From: Candidatus Pacearchaeota archaeon
GTDB lineage: Archaea > Nanobdellota > Nanobdellia > Pacearchaeales > GW2011-AR1
Direction: 5' to 3'
NCBI GenBank assembly: GCA_003554465.1
Contig: PWGL01000058.1
Span: forward strand, 1-8,498
Length of the DNA: 8,498 nucleotides
Part shown: one piece after another, positions 1 to 6,170 of the stretch
Position numbering within the stretch: the stretch's first letter is position 1
How the letters are laid out: the number at the start of each line of letters is the position of its first letter
Translations under genes and position numbers: made by a program
The notes under the pieces: model-generated
Told to the model about the DNA's origin: nothing
The model's database searches: none
Seen by the model: only the letters and a program-made list of their open reading frames with translations

Positions 1-133
1 CAGCTTTATCGAACCTATCAGTTTTTCTACCTCTTGACTTTGGGACTAAATTTCCTTTTAAACTAATGTAACTCTTCAATCCCTCATCTTTAATTTTTAT
101 ATTTTCAGTTTCATATCTATCTAACAATTTCAT
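1..133 (-). CDS. rps7: 30S ribosomal protein S7, N-terminal fragment (cut by window edge)
   Basis: An ATG at 133-131 opens a frame that runs off the window after 44 codons. The visible protein begins MKLLDRYETENIKIKDEG and contains LKSYISLKG, then VPKSRGRKTDRFDKA. This matches the start of archaeal/eukaryotic S7 (pattern L-x-x-Y-I-x-L, then P-x-x-x-G-R, then F-x-K-A before the rRNA-binding helices). S7 nucleates assembly of the 30S head and binds 16S rRNA near the mRNA exit. The start codon overlaps the TGA stop of rps12 (ATGA), so the two are probably translationally coupled. An AGGT about 5 bases upstream, inside the end of rps12, can act as ribosome binding site. The gene order rps12-rps7 is the conserved archaeal one. 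The C-terminal part lies outside the window. Confidence 0.9.
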   Translation of the reverse strand, partial: MKLLDRYETENIKIKDEGLKSYISLKGNLVPKSRGRKTDRFDKA

Positions 134-552
134 CTTCTACCTTTCTCAATTTTTCCTTCAACAAGCCTTTTTAATGGCTGGCCATTAACCTTTATAACTT
201 TATATTTAATTCCAGGAATGTCCCCTTTTGAACCACCTTGTTTCCCACCTATCGATTCAATAGTTACTTCGTCATGCTCATTAATAAACTTCTCACCTTC
301 GTTTCCAGGAATAAAAGCAGTGGTCATCTTACTATTTTTCATCAGCTGAACTCTAGCACATTTTCTCATAGCAGAATTAGGCTGCTTAGCCTCTCTTTGG
401 ACTTTTTCAATAACTAACCCTCTTGCCTGATGTTTTCCCTCTAATGGGTCAGACTTCTGTTTAAGCTTAAGCTTCCTCGCCTTATATTTCCTCTTCCTCC
501 ACCTATATTTCTTTCTATTTTTTTCAAACTTCCTAGCATTCGTCAATCCCAT
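130..552 (-). CDS. rps12: 30S ribosomal protein S12 (uS12), archaeal type
   Basis: The product is 140 residues, the usual archaeal length. S12 sits at the decoding centre of the small subunit and monitors codon-anticodon pairing. Visible signatures are SDPLEG (34-39), the decoding loop AKQPNSAMRKC (55-65), EHDEV (92-96), IGGKQGGSKGDIPG (101-114) with the second functional loop, and KYKVIKVNG (117-124). The N-terminus is very basic, as expected for an rRNA-binding tail. I chose ATG at 552-550 because MGLTNARKFEKN aligns with the archaeal NGLxAARK start; a TTG three codons upstream (561) is also open and has an AAGG about 5 bases before it. The TGA stop falls where family members normally end and overlaps the rps7 ATG, so TGA is read as stop here. 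Own promoter-like element upstream. Confidence 0.95.
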   Translation of the reverse strand: MGLTNARKFEKNRKKYRWRKRKYKARKLKLKQKSDPLEGKHQARGLVIEKVQREAKQPNSAMRKCARVQLMKNSKMTTAFIPGNEGEKFINEHDEVTIESIGGKQGGSKGDIPGIKYKVIKVNGQPLKRLVEGKIEKGRR

Positions 553-595
553 TTTTATCAATCTTTCCTTCTCTAATTATTCAGAAATATTAGAG

Positions 596-613
596 TTTAA
601 AAAGCTTATTATT
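596..613 (-). promoter_or_regulatory. Probable BRE/TATA promoter for rps12-rps7
   Basis: On the minus strand a purine-rich AATAATAAG (613-605) is followed directly by CTTTTTAAA (604-596), the layout of an archaeal BRE plus TATA box. A start site about 25 bases downstream would fall near 574, leaving a leader of roughly 20 bases before the rps12 ATG at 552. The position in the 135-base spacer after nusA makes a separate promoter for the ribosomal genes plausible. A second TATA-like stretch, TTTATATTTT, lies near 657-668. In so AT-rich a spacer such matches can arise by chance. Confidence 0.5.
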
Positions 614-632
614 AACAACTAGTATCGAATTT

Positions 633-655
633 AAAAAACTATTGGTTAAAAACCC
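633..655 (-). terminator. Possible T-tract terminator after nusA
   Basis: Downstream of the nusA TAG, the minus strand reads GGGTTTTTAACC (655-644) and then TTTTTT (638-633). Archaeal RNA polymerase terminates mainly at runs of U with little or no hairpin, so these tracts could end part of the rpo-nusA transcript. The GGTT/AACC arms are too short to form a stable stem. The rest of the 562-696 spacer shows no open frame of note. Confidence 0.35.
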
Positions 656-696
656 ATAAAATATAAATTTTAACGTAGAACTTAAGATATATTTAA

Positions 697-1122
697 CTAT
701 GTAATTTTAACACTCATATCAAATAAATTTCCTGTTATGTTACTTAACTCCTCTCTTCTTTTCTTTTCTCTTCCAATCAATGCAGCCTTATTCCTCTTGT
801 CAGCACTAATTATTAATTCTTTATTATTTTTATCTATAGTCAAATCCTTAAATTGTTTAGGTTCTATAATCTTACTTATAAATTTTCTAATTTCTGTCTC
901 GCTATTATTTTTTGGATTTGGCACAATTTTAACTTTCTTTTTCAAAATTTTCATCATTTTTTTAACATTTTTTCCACCCTGACCAATAGCCTTGGAAACT
1001 AATTTATTCTTAACCACAAAAATTAATTGATTGTTATAAAAGAAACAATATTTAGTTTCAATACCTGTAGTTTGTTCAAAAAGATTTAAGTACCTTATAA
1101 ACTCCATATTTATACTTTTCAT
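697..1122 (-). CDS. nusA: NusA-like transcription factor, two KH domains (archaeal NusA)
   Basis: This is a 141-residue protein. Archaeal NusA is short and consists of two KH RNA-binding domains, without the N-terminal polymerase-binding and S1 domains of bacterial NusA; this protein fits in length and position. The first KH domain has VSKAIGQGGKNVKKM (42-56) with the G-x-x-G loop GQGG at 47-50. The second has AALIGREKKRREELSNITG (113-131), where the loop reads GREK, so the last glycine is lost and nucleic-acid binding by KH2 may be weakened. The start ATG at 1122 has a strong ribosome binding site, GGGTGAT, 3 bases upstream. It follows rpoA after 21 bases, so it is probably co-transcribed with the polymerase genes. 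In many archaea rpl30e lies between rpoA'' and nusA; it is absent here. Its exact role in archaea is not settled; an RNA-binding elongation/termination factor is the usual inference. Confidence 0.87.
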   Translation of the reverse strand: MKSINMEFIRYLNLFEQTTGIETKYCFFYNNQLIFVVKNKLVSKAIGQGGKNVKKMMKILKKKVKIVPNPKNNSETEIRKFISKIIEPKQFKDLTIDKNNKELIISADKRNKAALIGREKKRREELSNITGNLFDMSVKIT

Positions 1123-1125
1123 AAT

Positions 1126-1133
1126 ATCACCCT
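1126..1133 (-). promoter_or_regulatory. Ribosome binding site of nusA
   Basis: AGGGTGAT on the minus strand, 3 bases before the nusA ATG, is a close match to the archaeal anti-Shine-Dalgarno complement (GGAGGTGAT). It fixes the start at 1122 and shows that this organism does use Shine-Dalgarno-type initiation for genes inside operons. Confidence 0.7.
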
Positions 1134-1143
1134 TTTACCATTT

Positions 1144-4100
1144 TTATTCTTCATCACTTTTAACTTCATCTTTTTTTCCTTTGTCATTATCACTTACTAA
1201 AGAACCGGTAACTTCTACCATTAGCCCAGGAAGACCCGTCCCTACAGGAACTGGCTGATTTAATATTATATTTTCAACTACAGAAGCTAATTTATCCTCA
1301 TCACCTCTTACAGAAGCACCCACAAACTGTCTTATAGGGGTTTCAAATGCAGACCTTGCGAGAACCGAAGATTTCTCACTGATTATACCTATTCTAGTAG
1401 CACCATTAACTGCCCCTTTATAAGTCATTGAGTCGGCAATAAGTTTAACATGCCTGTCGTTAATATCCATACCTTGTTGATTTAGAACCTTCTTAACTTC
1501 ATTAATTACTGTTGTCCTTGCTGCCTCTATACCCAAAACGCCGGCAGTTTCGTGAAGGTCATTAGTAGTAGTTTTCTGAGTGCTTACACCCTCAATCTTA
1601 AATACCTCTTTCAAATTACTTCCTGCAGCCAGTATGATATACTCTCTATCCCTTTTAACAACTAAAACTTGCTCAAGACCCTTAACACCTGAGATAATCA
1701 TTTCTTTCATCTTTTCTTTCATCTTATATAATTCCTTATATCCTAACTTTTTGTTATCTGTATAAACTTTATTATCTCTATATTTAACATCAACTTTCTT
1801 TTCTTTTAATCTTTCAATTAATTCTTTCATAGACATATGAGTTCTTTTTAGAGAATCTTCATCAACAGTTGCCTCTATTCTCTTATCTGAAAAGTTAATT
1901 TTAATTTCAGAAACTATATCTTGAAACTTAACTTCTTTAATTTTTTCTGCAATTTCCTTTGCATCATCTTTGTTATTATATTTAGATTCAACATGGATTT
2001 CCATCATGGGTGTGGATGGAGACTTTCTTGCGTCAAAAATCTCAATTAATCTAGGAAGACCCTGGGTAATCTGCATTTCTTGTACACCTGCAAAATGGAA
2101 AACATTCAATGCCATCTGTGTGGAAGGCTCACCAAAAGACTGAGCAGTTATTATTCCTGCCGCCTCTCCAGGAGGAATATCTCCATCTTTATGAAGTAAT
2201 TCTACAGATTTTCCATCACCACCATATTTATACTGGACTATTTTTTTAGAGGCATCTCTTAATGTACCATCATATTCTACTTTCAAATCTTGTAAAGCAT
2301 TAGATAATCTTCTAAAAAGGTAACCAGATTTAGGAGTTCTTAGTGCAGTATCCATAAGTGAATCTCTACCAGTCATAGAACCAAAGAAAAATTCATAAGG
2401 CTCTAAACCTCCAAGGTAAGAGTTTTTAATAAAACCCCTAGATTTTGGAGATAAATCTTTCTTTTTAAAAGTAGATAACGTCCTATCATTATAACCAATA
2501 TCAACCCTTCCACCCCATAATGCCTGCTGACCAACATTGCATGAAGCCTGAGTTATATTAAGAATATTTCCTCTAGCTCCAGAAACTATCATACTATTTA
2601 TAGGGTTGTCTTCTTTCAACTCAGACCTAATAATTTTTCCAATTTCTGTTCTCACACCGTTAAGAGCTTGCAAAATTTTAATTTCTCTACTTTCTTCTAA
2701 ACTACGTCCTGGTATTAACTCAAGATTTCCTTCCTCATAATCTTTGACAACTTCATTAGTAGCACTCTCTGCTTTTTTTATTATTTTTTCAGTTTCTTTT
2801 TCCGCATTTTCATTGACCTGTAAATCAGGTATAGAAAAAGAGAAACCTTTTCTCGAAGTAATATTTGTTCCTAAAGAAAAAGCCTTAGTTACAAAATCTA
2901 CGGCAACATCTTCGCCTTTTTCTCTATCTATTGCCTTAATCAAATCCCCATCTTCGTCACCAATAGAATTTTCATCTATCACCCCACTTTTGACTTCTCC
3001 ATTTTTAATCTTCAGATAGGCATCATAAGAACAGTCTTCTTTCTTACAATCTTTATAGTTAGGACAGTCTTGACCTAAACACGACTTAGTTTTAGTTTCA
3101 AAATCAATATCGGGAAGTATTTCTGAAAAAACATCCTTACCACTTACATATTCTTTCTTAAAATTGCTTTCAACCCCTGAACCATATAGGGCTTGGGAGG
3201 CAAAATTTTTATCTAGGCCACTTTTACTTAATAAGAAATTACCTGTAATAGGGTCACGAATACAACCTATCCAGTTAGTATTGTTTTTTGAAGCCATCAA
3301 ATTTTTATTAACATTCAATAGTGTCATTGCCTCTGATCTAGCTTCCTCATTTTGAGGACCGTGAACATTCATCTCATCACCATCAAAATCCGCATTATAT
3401 GGTGGACATGTAGCAGGGTGTAGCCTAAATGTTTTTGCAGGCAAAACTCTAACAAAGTGAGCCATTAAAGACTGTTTGTGAAGTGAAGGATGTCTATTAA
3501 ATAAAACAACATCTCCGTCTTGTAAATGTCTATCTACAGAATAACCCGGCTCTATTTCTTCTAATATTTCTTCTTTCAACTCCTCAGTTATTCTTTTCCT
3601 CTTTCCGTCAGGCCTTTTAATATAGTTAGCTCCGGGATAAGTATCGAAATCTTTAATTAATTCTTTAATTCTATCAATATTTAATTCAGTAACTCTCTCG
3701 TAAGAAGTTATTATTTTAGCTATCTCATATGGTACTCCCACTTCATTAATATCTAGTGATGGGTCTGGACTAATAACTGAACGACTAGAATAATTAACTC
3801 TCTTACCTGTAAGATTATGCCTAATTCTTCCATTTTTACCCTTAATTCTATCAGTTATTGTCTTCAGAGGCTGACCAGATCTATGTCTGGCAGGGGGGAC
3901 ATTGCTTTTAGTGTTATCAAAGAAAGTTACAACGTGATACTGTAACAAATCCCATAAATCTTCAACTATAACTTCTGGAGCTCCGGCATTCAAATTTTCC
4001 CACAATCTCTGATTAGCTCTTATTATGTCACCTAATTTGTGTGTTAAGTCATCTTCACTTCTCTCTCCACTTTCTAATGTTATTGAAGGTCTAACAGTAA

Positions 4101-4710
4101 CCGGGGGAACAATTAAACTAGAAATAATTGCCCACTCAGGCCTTGTAGTTTTTGGATTTATATTAACTAATCTTAACTGGTCATCAGGTATTCTAGCCAA
4201 TCTGTCTCTGATTTCATTAGGAAAAATTCTTTTGTCATCATCTAAAAAAGTAACTGGTGTTTCTAACTTAATTTTGCCTTGCTTTGTTTCACAATAAGGA
4301 CATTCTTTTGAGTCTCTAGCTTTTTTAATCTTCTTTTTAACTTCCTTTCCCCTATACCTATCTTTTTCTTTTTCGTCCATCAAAAACTTTCCGCACTCTT
4401 GACAAAAACATTTTAATAACATTTTAACTAACTTGGCATATTTGACATGAATAACAGGTCTTGACAAATCTATTCTTCCGGGGTGACCCATACATTCTTT
4501 AAGAGTCCCTCCACAATCTCTACATCTCATACCTGGTTCTATAACTCCCATTCTCAAATCCATAAGGCCACCATCTACAGGATAACCATCAACATCATAA
4601 AGTTCGGGTGTAACTATCTTTACTGTGGACAAACTTTTTATTTCCTGAGGACTCAATAGTTTTAGGAATAATGACCTCACTTCTTTTCTCAATATTTTTT
4701 TAGCTTCCAT
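1144..4710 (-). CDS. rpoA: RNA polymerase subunit A, A' and A'' fused in one chain
   Basis: This is the largest catalytic subunit (beta'/Rpb1 homologue), 1188 residues. In order: clamp zinc site with C63, C66, C73, H76 (next His of the usual GHxGH is R79); second zinc site C103/C106 and C137/C140; switch/rudder region with NLTGKRVNYSSRSVISPDP (299-317); active-site NADFDGDEMNVH (439-450), whose D441, D443 and D445 hold the catalytic Mg; a four-cysteine cluster C544, C549, C555, C560; bridge helix from about 772 to 805; trigger loop with GEPSTQMALNVFHFAGV (860-876), keeping Q865, L868 and H872; and the A'' C-terminal clamp block, LGIEAARTTV (1059-1068) to VPVGTGL (1154-1160). In most archaea A' and A'' are separate genes; here YGGDG (829-833) leads to PPGEAAG (846-852) with only about 12 residues between and no internal start, so the fusion is real. 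The total is somewhat shorter than typical A'+A''. ATG at 4710 lies 5 bases after rpoB' and fits the family N-terminus (SPQEI, VKIVTPELYD). Confidence 0.96.
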   Translation of the reverse strand: MEAKKILRKEVRSLFLKLLSPQEIKSLSTVKIVTPELYDVDGYPVDGGLMDLRMGVIEPGMRCRDCGGTLKECMGHPGRIDLSRPVIHVKYAKLVKMLLKCFCQECGKFLMDEKEKDRYRGKEVKKKIKKARDSKECPYCETKQGKIKLETPVTFLDDDKRIFPNEIRDRLARIPDDQLRLVNINPKTTRPEWAIISSLIVPPVTVRPSITLESGERSEDDLTHKLGDIIRANQRLWENLNAGAPEVIVEDLWDLLQYHVVTFFDNTKSNVPPARHRSGQPLKTITDRIKGKNGRIRHNLTGKRVNYSSRSVISPDPSLDINEVGVPYEIAKIITSYERVTELNIDRIKELIKDFDTYPGANYIKRPDGKRKRITEELKEEILEEIEPGYSVDRHLQDGDVVLFNRHPSLHKQSLMAHFVRVLPAKTFRLHPATCPPYNADFDGDEMNVHGPQNEEARSEAMTLLNVNKNLMASKNNTNWIGCIRDPITGNFLLSKSGLDKNFASQALYGSGVESNFKKEYVSGKDVFSEILPDIDFETKTKSCLGQDCPNYKDCKKEDCSYDAYLKIKNGEVKSGVIDENSIGDEDGDLIKAIDREKGEDVAVDFVTKAFSLGTNITSRKGFSFSIPDLQVNENAEKETEKIIKKAESATNEVVKDYEEGNLELIPGRSLEESREIKILQALNGVRTEIGKIIRSELKEDNPINSMIVSGARGNILNITQASCNVGQQALWGGRVDIGYNDRTLSTFKKKDLSPKSRGFIKNSYLGGLEPYEFFFGSMTGRDSLMDTALRTPKSGYLFRRLSNALQDLKVEYDGTLRDASKKIVQYKYGGDGKSVELLHKDGDIPPGEAAGIITAQSFGEPSTQMALNVFHFAGVQEMQITQGLPRLIEIFDARKSPSTPMMEIHVESKYNNKDDAKEIAEKIKEVKFQDIVSEIKINFSDKRIEATVDEDSLKRTHMSMKELIERLKEKKVDVKYRDNKVYTDNKKLGYKELYKMKEKMKEMIISGVKGLEQVLVVKRDREYIILAAGSNLKEVFKIEGVSTQKTTTNDLHETAGVLGIEAARTTVINEVKKVLNQQGMDINDRHVKLIADSMTYKGAVNGATRIGIISEKSSVLARSAFETPIRQFVGASVRGDEDKLASVVENIILNQPVPVGTGLPGLMVEVTGSLVSDNDKGKKDEVKSDEE

Positions 4711-4715
4711 TTGTA

Positions 4716-6146
4716 TTAATTTCCATATTTATTTTTTAAACTCATTGTTGAGAAAATATGCATTCCTTGCAACTCTTCAAGCAATAACTTAAATGCATAA
4801 CTTATTTCTACAATATCAGTATTGTCACTACTACATATAGGACATTCTATTTTATTTTTCATATGATTTTTAACAGCTATAGCCCCACATTCCTGGCAAA
4901 CATCAATAACTACATTGTCAGAATCATATCTTTCTTTCAATAATAGTGATGCTCCATGAGCTACCAATGCCTGTTGCTCCATCTCTCCTAATCTTAATGC
5001 TCCACCTCTTGCTCTTCCCTCAATTGGCTGTCTTGTCAACAACTGGACCTTACCTGAAGCCCTGGCATGTATTTTGTTAGCGACCATATATTTCAATTTA
5101 ATATAATACATATTTCCAACAAAGATTTTTGCTTTCATTCTTTTTCCATTTATAGGGTCATACATTGTCTCTTTACCATCATACCTAAACCCGTATTTTT
5201 TCAAATCTTTTTCTAAATCTTCTAATTTTTCGCCAGAAAAAGGTGTACCATCAATTTCCTTTCCTCTTACCCCTCCAACTTTTCCACCTAGCAACTCTAA
5301 TAAATAACCCATAGACATTCTAGAAGGGATACCATGAGGATTAAAAATAAGATCGGGTTTAATACCCCTATTAGTAAAAGGAATATCTTCTTCAGGGACA
5401 ATCATTCCCACAATTCCTTTCTGTCCATGAGGTGCAGAAAATTTATCACCTAGTTCAGGAATTCTTTCATCTCTTGTTCTAACATGAACTATTTTATCGC
5501 CTTCTCTATCTGTAGTAACAAAAACACCGTCAACTACTCCATCCTCTCCTTGTCTCATACTTTCGCTAGTTTCTTTTCTTGATTTCACTGCTAATTCTCT
5601 TGCCTCAGATAAGAATTTTGGAGGGCTCGACTTTCCGATAATGACATCGTCTTCTTTCATATCTGCTTCAGGATATACAACACCATCATCTTCCAAATTT
5701 TTATACATTTCTTCTGTTCTGTAACCTGAAACATCTTTTTCAGGAATACCTATATCATCTTTTAAGCTACCTGCATATCTTAATTCTGTAGCAGAGTAAG
5801 GCCTAAAATATGTTGACCTAGCTAAACCCCTATCTACAGATCCTTTATTCATTATTATAGCATCTTCTATATTGTAACCTTCATAAGTCATTAAAGCTAC
5901 AACCATATTCTGACCCACGGGATGTATGTTTAGGGTGTCATAAACAAAACTTTTAACGAGAGGCTTTTGAGGATAGTGTAATAAAGAGACATCTGTATCT
6001 AATCTAACAGGGAAATTAGTTGCATAAACCCCTAGCCCTTGCTTGAAAGTTTTACTACCTCTTAATAATCTCGGAGGATGGTCATGATCTGCATAGGCAA
6101 CTAATGAAGTTACAGTTCCAAGGAAAGCCATTGGATCTACCTCCAT
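4716..6146 (-). CDS. rpoB1: RNA polymerase subunit B', C-terminal part of RpoB
   Basis: This 476-residue part of the second-largest subunit (beta/Rpb2) carries half of the active site and the clamp anchor. Visible: EVDPMAFLG (2-10); PPR with R26 and FKQ with K35, in the hybrid/NTP-contact region; YEGYNIEDAIIMNKGS (88-103) with E94/D95 near metal B; GDKF and GQKG with K235 and K243, equivalents of the two conserved beta lysines; PSRM with R276, the NTP-phosphate arginine; LLTRQPIEGRARGG (369-382); and a zinc ribbon C417, C420, C435, C438. It is shorter than the roughly 600-residue B' of methanogens because the split lies further downstream. The 8 codons just before this ATG stay in frame with rpoB'' and encode family-conserved residues. 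I give the outer ATG (6146) because E-V-D-P is conserved. ATG 6131 is an alternative with a perfect GGAGGT 7 bases upstream and may be the true start. Confidence 0.93.
   Translation of the reverse strand: MEVDPMAFLGTVTSLVAYADHDHPPRLLRGSKTFKQGLGVYATNFPVRLDTDVSLLHYPQKPLVKSFVYDTLNIHPVGQNMVVALMTYEGYNIEDAIIMNKGSVDRGLARSTYFRPYSATELRYAGSLKDDIGIPEKDVSGYRTEEMYKNLEDDGVVYPEADMKEDDVIIGKSSPPKFLSEARELAVKSRKETSESMRQGEDGVVDGVFVTTDREGDKIVHVRTRDERIPELGDKFSAPHGQKGIVGMIVPEEDIPFTNRGIKPDLIFNPHGIPSRMSMGYLLELLGGKVGGVRGKEIDGTPFSGEKLEDLEKDLKKYGFRYDGKETMYDPINGKRMKAKIFVGNMYYIKLKYMVANKIHARASGKVQLLTRQPIEGRARGGALRLGEMEQQALVAHGASLLLKERYDSDNVVIDVCQECGAIAVKNHMKNKIECPICSSDNTDIVEISYAFKLLLEELQGMHIFSTMSLKNKYGN
6139..6144 (-). promoter_or_regulatory. 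Perfect Shine-Dalgarno inside the rpoB' N-terminus
   Basis: GGAGGT on the minus strand overlaps the ATG at 6146 and ends 7 bases before the ATG at 6131. The spacing is ideal for starting at 6131 (protein beginning MAFLGTV). It suggests that rpoB' is translated by fresh or re-initiation after the TAA at 6171-6173, rather than only by readthrough. GGAG also falls out of the codons for M-E-V, so chance cannot be excluded. Confidence 0.5.
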
Positions 6147-6170
6147 ATGCGTATGCTCATCACTAATTTC
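6147..6170 (-). other. In-frame remnant coding codons between rpoB'' and rpoB'
   Basis: These 24 bases lie between the TAA that ends rpoB'' and the first ATG of rpoB'. They are exactly 8 codons in the same frame as both genes and read EISDEHTH. In unsplit archaeal RpoB and eukaryotic Rpb2 the acidic EEEN stretch is followed, a few residues on, by E-H-T-H-L-E-I-x-P (Rpb2 has Y-T-H-C-E-I-H-P). The untranslated gap is therefore conserved protein sequence. Either the stop is recent, or it is read through, or it is a sequencing error. Confidence 0.8.

Noticed and set aside
559..561. TTG as the start of rps12
   Set aside because: The ATG at 552 matches the family N-terminus, and the three extra residues (M-I-K) have no family support. 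An AAGG about 5 bases before the TTG keeps it as a minor possibility.
4474..4524. Loss of the first zinc site in subunit A because GHxGH reads GHPGR
   Set aside because: The metal ligands in Rpb1-type subunits are the three Cys and the first His (here C63, C66, C73, H76), all present. Only the second, non-ligand His is replaced by R79.
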